From Candidatus Aminicenantota bacterium (GTDB lineage: Bacteria > Acidobacteriota > Aminicenantia > Aminicenantales > Saccharicenantaceae), in contig JAPKZE010000296.1 in assembly GCA_026393955.1 (NCBI GenBank), positions 1-17,415 of the forward strand: a DNA stretch of 17,415 bases, given 5' to 3'. Made by a program: the position numbers and the translations under genes. Position 1 is the stretch's first letter. Each line of letters opens with the position of its first letter. Positions 6,267 to 12,429 of this stretch are shown piece by piece. The notes beneath the pieces are model-generated. The model was not told the origin of the DNA and made no database searches. It saw only the letters and a list, made by a program, of their open reading frames with translations.

Positions 6267-8816
6267 TCATTTCAACCTCAGCGCCTTCCGGACCAGGGCG
6301 GCCCGCTCGTCGGACGGGAGGTCCTCGAGGAGCGGCAGGAACAGGACCTTGATCTCCCGGTCGAGGACGGTGTCGAGGTGCTCGAGGGAATAGGCTTTCG
6401 CCTTGGCCGTCCCCTGGAGGACGTTCTGGTAGTCCTTGATGATGTCCTCGCGGGGATACACGAGGGTCAGGAGGTCGAAGACGCGCTTGATCCGGATGTC
6501 CAGCGCGGCCTCGGCCTGGCCCGGTTCGCCCGGCGGGTTCAGGACGATATCGCAGGCTTTGCGGACGAGCCGGAGGACCTCGGCCCGGACCGACTTCTCG
6601 CGGAACCGGACCTGGGGGCGCTCGTCCCGGAGCTTGTCGAGCGCATCGATGAGGGCCTGCTCCAGGTCCTCCTCGTTACGGGACAGCTCGTCGAGCAGGA
6701 TGTCCGCGGCGCGCTGCGTGCCGACGCGGGCCAGCACCTCCGGAACGGCCCGACGGAGCTCCAGGGGCTCCCCGGTGTCCCGCAGGACCGGCTGGGCCAT
6801 GCCTTCGATCCCCGGGCCGTAGGCGGCCAGGGCCGTCTGGGCTTCGCCGCGGAGCATGGGGTTGCCAAGTCGCTGGAAGATCAGAGGGACGTGTTCGGGG
6901 GTGCGGTGGATGGAGGCGCTCTCGAGGGCGTACAGGGCGACCTCGGCCGACGGGTCCTGGAGAAGCTGCCCCAAGGCCTCGAGCGTCGGGGCGTTGGCGA
7001 CCATCCGGCCGATGATCTTGGCCGCTTCGATCCGGTCCACCTCGGAGGGCGAGGCGACGATCCCGCTGAGCCGTCCGGCCATGATCTCCTGGTACGCCGG
7101 CAGGAGGAAGACGAGATCGATCTCGTGGCGGAGGTCGACGTCGTCCATGGCCTCCTCGAGACCCGGGAACAGGCCGGCGCCGCCGACGTCGAAGAGGGTC
7201 TCCATCCCCCGGGCCTCGATCTCGTCCCTCTTGATGCCGAGGAGGTCCTTGAGCTCGGGGGTCAGCTCCTTCCGGTGGACGAGGTCGAAGAGGTTCATGA
7301 GATAGAGCGTCGTGCTCCGCTCCCGGCTCTGGATGGTGTTGAAGATCTTGAGGGTCATGTCAACGTCCACGTGCCGGGAGATGACGTCGCCGCCCTGGTC
7401 CCATTTCTTCCGGATGGACGGCTTCAGGACGTCCGGGTACTCCCGGTAGACGAGCCGGGTCAGCCCGAGCCAGGCGGCCAGGAAGACGAGGGTGAGGACG
7501 CCGGTCTCCCGGATCAGCGCCAGGGGCTGGTCGGCGCGGTACTCGAAGTGCCGGACGTTCAGCAGGATGAGGTACAGCCCGGCCCCGAGACCGACCCCGA
7601 ACTTGTTGACGAACATATCGATGAAGATCTTGGCCTTGTACTTGACGTCTTCCGGGACGGGGATGTAGAGGAGCTCGCGGACGGACTGGCTGAGGGTGCT
7701 GTCGAAGGCCTTGTCGCCGCCGCGCACGGCCCAGGCCCACAGCAGCATGAGGCCGGCCGGGATCAGGAAAACGGCCACGGCCCCGACGAGAAGGACGAGA
7801 GGCGCCAGGGAGATGGCCCAGCCGATGCCGTAGGCCCGGAGGAAGCGCCGGGTGGTGAACAGATGGACGACGGTGGAGACGGCCAGGATGACGAACAGGA
7901 AGGCGGCCACGAACGAGGTCCTGGCCGCGTCCGTCTCGAAGACGTGGCGGACGACGGTCTTGAACTGATAGTTGATCAGGGTCCCGACGACCAGGGCCGA
8001 GGCCACCATGGCCGCGAGGAGGAGGAGGTAGCGGTGCCGCAGGACGGTCCGGAAGCTCTCCGCATAGCCGGCCCGGACCGCGGGCGCGAGCCGGTCGTTG
8101 CCGGCGGCCGCGTCGACCTTGCGTTGGCCCGCGTAGACGACGTTGACGGTGACCACGGCCAGGACGAGGAGGACGGGGCAGACGAGGAGCAGATCCTGGA
8201 GGTGGTTGGGTCGGAAGTAGCTGGCCAGCGCCGCGACCGCCGCGCCGGCGATGCCGCCGAACAGACCGCCCGTGACGAACAGGCCGACGAGCCGCTTGGC
8301 CTGGAAGGGGGCGATGACATCGTTGACGGCGATCCAGAACTGGGTCACCGACATGGCGATGAAGACATCGGCCCAGAAGCAGAAGACGAAGACCGGGATG
8401 ACCTTGTTCTGGAGGATGATCATCTGGGCCCAGAGGAGGAAGAGGATGCCCGAGGAATCGGCCACGGGCGTTTGGAGCTGAGTGGTCTGGATGACATCGA
8501 AGACGTACCAGAAGGCGAACAGGCAGGCGGCGAAGAACAGGAGCGAGGCCGTGAGGTAGGTCCGGCGCGGCAAGCGGTTGAGCAGCCGGGTGTTGAGTGC
8601 GACGACGAAGCCGATGAGCAGGGCCGTGGCCAGGTCGGCGTACGGCCACCAGGACGGCCGGGCGCTGATGAGCAGGCCCTCGCGGACGGGCTTGATGATG
8701 TAGAAGGTGAAGGTGATGAGGAAGAAGAAGCCGCAGAGGGTCAGGGCCGACCGGGCTTCGCGGCCGCGGACGTCGCCCAACTTGTTGAGCAGACTCTTGA
8801 GCCGGCCGTCCGTCAA
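6267..8816 (-). CDS. Npt/TLC-family transporter-like protein with C-terminal HEAT-repeat domain
   Basis: An 849-residue protein. Residues 1 to about 430 carry some 11-12 hydrophobic segments and the marks shared with the 952-2367 product: KPVREGLL at 42-49, the QFWIAVND...AKRL segment, and KYKAK at 392-396, nearly the same position as in the paralogue (393). Residues about 440-849 are soluble, helical and rich in Leu, Ala and Glu, in repeated ~30-40-residue helical pairs that I read as HEAT-like repeats; no cyclic-nucleotide-binding domain is evident. The start is TTG at 8816: GGGGAGG at 8821-8827 precedes it by four bases and no ATG is available near the first helix. It sits between the STAS gene (29 bp upstream) and the FHA-SpoIIE gene. 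I infer a membrane sensor or scaffold derived from a nucleotide transporter; real transport is possible but unproven. Confidence 0.78.
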   Translation of the reverse strand: MTDGRLKSLLNKLGDVRGREARSALTLCGFFFLITFTFYIIKPVREGLLISARPSWWPYADLATALLIGFVVALNTRLLNRLPRRTYLTASLLFFAACLFAFWYVFDVIQTTQLQTPVADSSGILFLLWAQMIILQNKVIPVFVFCFWADVFIAMSVTQFWIAVNDVIAPFQAKRLVGLFVTGGLFGGIAGAAVAALASYFRPNHLQDLLLVCPVLLVLAVVTVNVVYAGQRKVDAAAGNDRLAPAVRAGYAESFRTVLRHRYLLLLAAMVASALVVGTLINYQFKTVVRHVFETDAARTSFVAAFLFVILAVSTVVHLFTTRRFLRAYGIGWAISLAPLVLLVGAVAVFLIPAGLMLLWAWAVRGGDKAFDSTLSQSVRELLYIPVPEDVKYKAKIFIDMFVNKFGVGLGAGLYLILLNVRHFEYRADQPLALIRETGVLTLVFLAAWLGLTRLVYREYPDVLKPSIRKKWDQGGDVISRHVDVDMTLKIFNTIQSRERSTTLYLMNLFDLVHRKELTPELKDLLGIKRDEIEARGMETLFDVGGAGLFPGLEEAMDDVDLRHEIDLVFLLPAYQEIMAGRLSGIVASPSEVDRIEAAKIIGRMVANAPTLEALGQLLQDPSAEVALYALESASIHRTPEHVPLIFQRLGNPMLRGEAQTALAAYGPGIEGMAQPVLRDTGEPLELRRAVPEVLARVGTQRAADILLDELSRNEEDLEQALIDALDKLRDERPQVRFREKSVRAEVLRLVRKACDIVLNPPGEPGQAEAALDIRIKRVFDLLTLVYPREDIIKDYQNVLQGTAKAKAYSLEHLDTVLDREIKVLFLPLLEDLPSDERAALVRKALRLK

Positions 8817-8845
8817 GCGGCCTCCCCTCTCAGACGTCCCGAAGA

Positions 8846-9205
8846 TCAGGCGCTGTCAAAGCTGTCCAGGGCCCGGTCGCAGTCCTCGAGGATATCGAGG
8901 ACCTTGTCGAGCATGGTGATCTTGAAGATCAGGAGCAGCCTGTCGGAGATGCGGCAGAGCTTGAGCTTGCCGCCCAGGTCCTGGATCGACTTGAAGCTGG
9001 CCAGGATCTCCCCCACCCCGAAGCTGTCGATGAAGCCCACGCCGGCGAGGTTGAAGACGATGTTGCGGCGGCCCCGGTCGAGCTCCCCCTGCACCAGGCT
9101 GGAGAGCGTGACCTGCGGAGTGTCGTGACGGCGCATCTCGCCCTCGATGTCAAAGACGACGACGTGCTTGACCTCGCGCGTCTTGATGACCAGCGGTGCC
9201 GCCAT
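8846..9205 (-). CDS. STAS-domain anti-sigma-factor antagonist (RsbV/SpoIIAA-like)
   Basis: A 119-residue single STAS domain: beta strand HVVVFDIEGEMRRHD at 14-28, IVFNLAGVGFIDS at 49-61, then GVGEILASFKSIQDLGGKLKL. Ser61 after Asp60 is the position phosphorylated in RsbV/SpoIIAA proteins. Expected role: the unphosphorylated form binds the RsbW-like kinase and releases its target; the kinase encoded at 4106-4525 would phosphorylate Ser61, and the FHA-GAF-SpoIIE phosphatase would remove the phosphate. First gene of the - operon. There is no purine-rich ribosome-binding sequence before ATG 9205, and the likely promoter ends only eight bases from the start, suggesting a leaderless mRNA. The C-terminal ~20 residues are acidic. 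Confidence 0.85.
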   Translation of the reverse strand: MAAPLVIKTREVKHVVVFDIEGEMRRHDTPQVTLSSLVQGELDRGRRNIVFNLAGVGFIDSFGVGEILASFKSIQDLGGKLKLCRISDRLLLIFKITMLDKVLDILEDCDRALDSFDSA

Positions 9206-9213
9206 GGTTAAAG

Positions 9214-9242
9214 TTATTACCAGAAGGCCCGGCCAAAGTCAA
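9214..9242 (-). promoter_or_regulatory. Predicted sigma70-type promoter of the STAS partner-switch operon
   Basis: On the minus strand TTGACT (9237-9242; 5 of 6 matches to TTGACA) is followed after 17 bp by TAATAA (9214-9219), itself preceded by TGG, an extended -10 pattern. The -10 match is modest (AATAAC at 18-bp spacing scores better). Transcription would begin at about 9205-9209, at or just before the ATG. Confidence 0.45.
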
Positions 9243-9245
9243 TCG

Positions 9246-9254
9246 TGCTAGAAT
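9246..9254 (+). promoter_or_regulatory. Possible extended -10 promoter for the tautomerase gene
   Basis: TGCTAGAAT combines the TGn extension with a 5-of-6 match to TATAAT. No convincing -35 hexamer lies 16-18 bp upstream. A start near 9261 would leave a leader of about 13 bases that still contains the ribosome-binding site AAAGGAG (9262-9268). It lies just beyond the -35 box of the divergent STAS promoter, so the two may compete. Confidence 0.3.
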
Positions 9255-9273
9255 ACGCCGGAAAGGAGCCACG

Positions 9274-9465
9274 ATGCCTCTCGTCGAGATCCACCTGCTC
9301 GAAGGACGCACGGACGACCAGAAGAAGGCCCTGCTCGCGGCGGTCACGGCCGCCGTGCACGACTCGATCGGCGCCCCGCTCGAGTCGATCCGGGTCTGGG
9401 TCCAGGAGTTCTCCCCGAAGGAATACATGGCGGCCGGGGTGCTGGCCGCGGATAAGAAGAAATAA
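9274..9465 (+). CDS. 4-oxalocrotonate tautomerase family protein
   Basis: A 63-residue protein, the classical length for a 4-OT subunit. ATG 9274 is fixed by AAAGGAG five bases upstream and because Met removal exposes Pro1, the catalytic base of the family; the longer in-frame upstream ATG would bury this proline. Counting from Pro1, the known 4-OT active-site positions are Arg11 (EGR), Arg39 (SIR) and Tyr50 in place of the usual Phe50. The family interconverts enol and keto forms of unsaturated acids and usually forms hexamers; the substrate here is unknown because there are no aromatic-degradation genes nearby. It is a lone + strand gene between two - strand operons, convergent with the permease gene that ends at 9482. 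Confidence 0.88.
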   Translation: MPLVEIHLLEGRTDDQKKALLAAVTAAVHDSIGAPLESIRVWVQEFSPKEYMAAGVLAADKKK

Positions 9466-9467
9466 CG

Positions 9468-9496
9468 GGACCCGGGTTCCGTCAGTCCCCGGGTTC
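9468..9496. terminator. Possible bidirectional hairpin between convergent genes
   Basis: GGACCCGGG and CCCGGGTTC (9468-9476 and 9488-9496) can pair as a 9-bp stem with one G-U pair around an 11-base loop. It spans the 16-bp gap between the tautomerase stop and the permease stop. No T-run follows on either strand, so it would be a weak or factor-dependent terminator. Confidence 0.3.
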
Positions 9497-10981
9497 GACG
9501 GCCGGCCGCACGAAGCGCTTGCGCAGCAGGAAGACCGGGATGCCCAGCAGGACGATGAGCAAGCCGGGGACGGTGTTCTTCGTCTTGAATATCAGCAGGT
9601 CGACGGCGATGGCCGCCGCGACGACGATGTAGAGGGCGGGCACGACGGGATAGCCCCAGGCTTTGTAGGGACGTTCCCAGTCCGGCCGCTTCTTCCTCAG
9701 GATGAAGATGCCCGAAACGATCAGCACGAAAAAGATGAGCACGGCGAAGACGACGTAGTCCAGCAGGTCGCTGTACGTCCCCGACAGGCAGAGCAGGCAG
9801 GCCCAGACGCACTGGACGACGAGGGCCGTGCCCGGGACCGCCTTCCGGTTGAGCTTGCCCGTCGCGCCGAAGAACAGCCCGTCCTTGGCCATGGCATAGT
9901 AGACGCGGGCCCCCGACAGGACGAGGCCGTTGTTGCAGCCGAAGGTCGAGATCATGATCAGCACGGCCATGATGATGGCCGCCGGGCCGCCGAAGATCAT
10001 TCCCGCCGCCGCCGTCCCGACGCGGTCGAACGGGGCGAACTGGATGCCCCGGCCGATGATGTCGGCCGCCGCGGGATCGCCGTGGACGGGCAGGATGAGG
10101 ATGTAGGCGAGGTTGGCCAGGATGTAGAGGAGGATGACGATCCCCGAGCCTAGGGCCAGGCTCAGGGGGATGTTCTTGCGGGGGTTCTTGACCTCGCCGG
10201 CGATGTAGGTCACCGTGTACCACTCGTCCGAGGCGAAGAGCGAGCCGACCATGGCGGCGCCAATGGCCGCCAGGAGCATGAGCCCGGACAGCGGCTCGAC
10301 GGAGACGACCTGGCCGGCGGCCATGTGCGTCCAGCTGGCCTTCCAGAAGACGGCCCAATTGGCCTTGATGGCCGCGGCGTTGGCCCCGACCAGGAACCCG
10401 AGCAGGATGAGGCCGCCGAGGGCGAACGTCTTCGTCACCGTGAAGATGCCCTGGATCGTCTTGCCGGTCCGCAGGCCGCGCATGTTGAGCCAGGTCAGGA
10501 CGACGATGCTGGCGATGGCCAGGAGCTGGGCGGCCGAGACCTTCAGGCCGAGGACGGTCCAGAGGATGTGGCGCTCGCTGAACCAGGGGACGAGCAGGCC
10601 GGTGAACTTGGCGAAGGCGACCCCGACCGCGGCGATGGTCCCGGTCTGGATGACGAGGAAGGTCGTCCAGCCGTAGAGGAACCCGATGAGCGGGCTGTAG
10701 GCCTCGCGAAGGTAGACGTAGAGACCGCCGGCGTGGGGCATCATCCCGGCCAGCTCGCCGTAGCTCAGGGCCCCGATGACGGTCAGAACCCCGGTGATGA
10801 CCCAGACGAGGATGAGCAGGCCGGGCGAGCCGACCGTGCGGGCGATGTCGGCGCTGACGATGAAGATGCCCGACCCGATCATCGCCCCCATGACGATCAT
10901 CATGGCGTCGAAGAGGGACATCTCCCGCTTGAAGTGCGGGGCGCCGGGGTCGGGGGCGGGCGTCGCGGGGGGAACGGTCAT
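9482..10981 (-). CDS. APC-superfamily amino-acid permease (LAT-like)
   Basis: A 499-residue integral membrane protein with about 12 helices. The frame is open far upstream, but ATG 10981 is chosen because it overlaps the TGA of the preceding permease as ATGA and the conserved first helix (MGAMIGSGIFI) starts about 27 residues later. GSGIF in helix 1 is the substrate-binding unwound region of APC transporters, and the central FASDEWYTVTYIAGEVKNPRKNIP segment matches the helix 6 to loop 6-7 region of LAT-type exchangers. Likely role: inner-membrane uptake or exchange of neutral amino acids; the substrate cannot be fixed. It differs clearly from its partner, which is of the CAT type, so the pair is not a recent duplication. 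Translationally coupled to the upstream permease. Confidence 0.85.
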   Translation of the reverse strand: MTVPPATPAPDPGAPHFKREMSLFDAMMIVMGAMIGSGIFIVSADIARTVGSPGLLILVWVITGVLTVIGALSYGELAGMMPHAGGLYVYLREAYSPLIGFLYGWTTFLVIQTGTIAAVGVAFAKFTGLLVPWFSERHILWTVLGLKVSAAQLLAIASIVVLTWLNMRGLRTGKTIQGIFTVTKTFALGGLILLGFLVGANAAAIKANWAVFWKASWTHMAAGQVVSVEPLSGLMLLAAIGAAMVGSLFASDEWYTVTYIAGEVKNPRKNIPLSLALGSGIVILLYILANLAYILILPVHGDPAAADIIGRGIQFAPFDRVGTAAAGMIFGGPAAIIMAVLIMISTFGCNNGLVLSGARVYYAMAKDGLFFGATGKLNRKAVPGTALVVQCVWACLLCLSGTYSDLLDYVVFAVLIFFVLIVSGIFILRKKRPDWERPYKAWGYPVVPALYIVVAAAIAVDLLIFKTKNTVPGLLIVLLGIPVFLLRKRFVRPAVEPGD

Positions 10982-12429
10982 GGCCTGCTCCTGAGCTTGC
11001 TCATGCGGATGCCGTAGGTGAAATAGATGACCAGGCCGATGGCCATCCAGGCGATCAGGCGGATCCAGGTGTCCCGTGGCAGGTTGGTCATGAGGTAGAG
11101 GCACGACAGGATGCCCAGCACGGGGACGACCGGGACGAAGGGCGTCTTGAAAGGCCGGGGGATGTCGGGACGGGTGTAGCGGAGGACGAGGACGCCGCCG
11201 CAGACGATGGCGAATGCGAAGAGCGTCCCGATGCTGACGAGCTCGCCGACGATCCCCATGGGCACGAGCGCGGCGGCGATGCCGACGACGGTGCCGGTGG
11301 CGATCGTCGTGATGTGGGGCGTGCCGTGCTTCGGGTGGATGCGGGCCGCCGCCGGCGGCAGGAGGCCGTCCTTGGCCATGGTGAAGAAGATCCTCGGCTG
11401 GCCCATCAGCTGGACCATCATCACGGACATCAGTCCGATGATGGCCGCGATCTTGACCAGCGGCGAGAGCCAGAAGAGGCGCATGGCGTCGATGGCCACG
11501 GCCACGGGGGCCGGCACGTTGAGGTCGGTATAGGGCACGACGCCGGTGAGGACGAGCGAGAAGGCGATGTAGATCGCCGTGCAGGCGAAGAGGGACCCCA
11601 GGATGCCGATGGGCATGTCCCGTTTGGGATTCTTGGCTTCCTGCGCGGCCGTCGAGACGGCGTCGAAGCCGAGATAGGCGAAGAACATGATGCCGGCGCC
11701 GCGGATCACCCCGCTCAGGCCGAAGAAGCCTGGCTGCCCCGTGTTCGGCGGGATGAAGGGATGCCACAGGCCCGGCTTGATGAAGAAGAGGCCCGCGCCG
11801 ATGAAGATGAGGATGATGCCGATCTTGAGAAAGACGATGATCGAGTTGACGGTCGCCGACTCCTTGATGCCCCGGACGAGGACATAGGTGATCAGGGCGA
11901 TGACCAGGGCGGCCGGGAGGTTGATGAACGCGCCCGTCCTCGACCAGACCCCGGTCCGGGGATCGAACGAGAACGGCGCCTGGGCCAGGGCCGGCGGGAA
12001 TTCGAGGCCGAGGCCCTTGAGGAAGTTGACGACATAGCCGGACCAGCCGATGGCCACCGTGGTCGCGCCGAGCGAGTATTCCAGGATGAGGTCCCAGCCG
12101 ATGATCCAGGCGATGAATTCGCCCAAGGTCGCGTAGGCGTATGTGTAGGCGCTGCCGGCGATGGGAATGAGCGAGGCAAACTCGGCGTAGCACAGGCCGG
12201 CGAAGGCGCAGGTCAGGCCGGCCAGGACGACCGACAGGGTGACGGCCGGCCCGGCGTACTGGGCGGCCGCGTGGCCGGTGATGACGAAGATGCCGGCGCC
12301 GACGATGGCCCCGACGCCTAGAAAAATAAGATGCCAGGGCCCGAGGACGCGCTTGAGGCCGGAGGACTCCGAAGAGGCTTCGTGAGACAGCTGCTCGAGG
12401 CTCTTGGTGGCGAACAGAACGCTCTTCAT
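10978..12429 (-). CDS. APC-superfamily amino-acid permease (cationic amino acid transporter type, YfnA-like)
   Basis: A 483-residue protein with 12-14 hydrophobic segments. The N-terminal LKRVLGPWHLIFLGVGAIVG and AGIFVITG, plus FFAYLGFDAVSTAAQEAKNPKRDMP in the middle, are typical of the CAT/YfnA branch of APC transporters, which take up cationic or other amino acids by proton coupling. The frame is open well beyond the start, but ATG 12429 is where homology-like sequence begins (MKSVLFATKSLEQL), and it overlaps the TGA of the RND pump gene as ATGA. There is no ribosome-binding sequence before it: a predicted promoter -10 box ends nine bases upstream. So it can be made from its own near-leaderless transcript or by coupling to the efflux operon. 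The second permease follows with another ATGA overlap. Confidence 0.87.
   Translation of the reverse strand: MKSVLFATKSLEQLSHEASSESSGLKRVLGPWHLIFLGVGAIVGAGIFVITGHAAAQYAGPAVTLSVVLAGLTCAFAGLCYAEFASLIPIAGSAYTYAYATLGEFIAWIIGWDLILEYSLGATTVAIGWSGYVVNFLKGLGLEFPPALAQAPFSFDPRTGVWSRTGAFINLPAALVIALITYVLVRGIKESATVNSIIVFLKIGIILIFIGAGLFFIKPGLWHPFIPPNTGQPGFFGLSGVIRGAGIMFFAYLGFDAVSTAAQEAKNPKRDMPIGILGSLFACTAIYIAFSLVLTGVVPYTDLNVPAPVAVAIDAMRLFWLSPLVKIAAIIGLMSVMMVQLMGQPRIFFTMAKDGLLPPAAARIHPKHGTPHITTIATGTVVGIAAALVPMGIVGELVSIGTLFAFAIVCGGVLVLRYTRPDIPRPFKTPFVPVVPVLGILSCLYLMTNLPRDTWIRLIAWMAIGLVIYFTYGIRMSKLRSRP

Noticed and set aside
6378..9128. A 916-codon open frame on the + strand opposite the transporter-HEAT gene, and similar long antisense frames at 4404-6257, 11314-12321 and 14118-15686
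   Set aside because: The products are Asp/Glu/Gly/Arg-rich with no fold or membrane pattern, and they lie exactly opposite genes with clear family motifs. High G+C with few AT-rich stops explains them.
9196..9273. A longer tautomerase beginning at the upstream in-frame ATG (9196)
   Set aside because: It would hide the catalytic N-terminal proline and overlap the divergent STAS start; the ATG at 9274 has a proper ribosome-binding site and gives the classic length.
10982..12193. An N-terminal extension of the LAT-like permease frame (open to 12193), and of the CAT-like permease frame (open to 13152)
   Set aside because: The extensions are Arg/Pro/His-rich, overlap other confident genes out of frame, and the ATGA starts at 10981 and 12429 fit the family N-termini.
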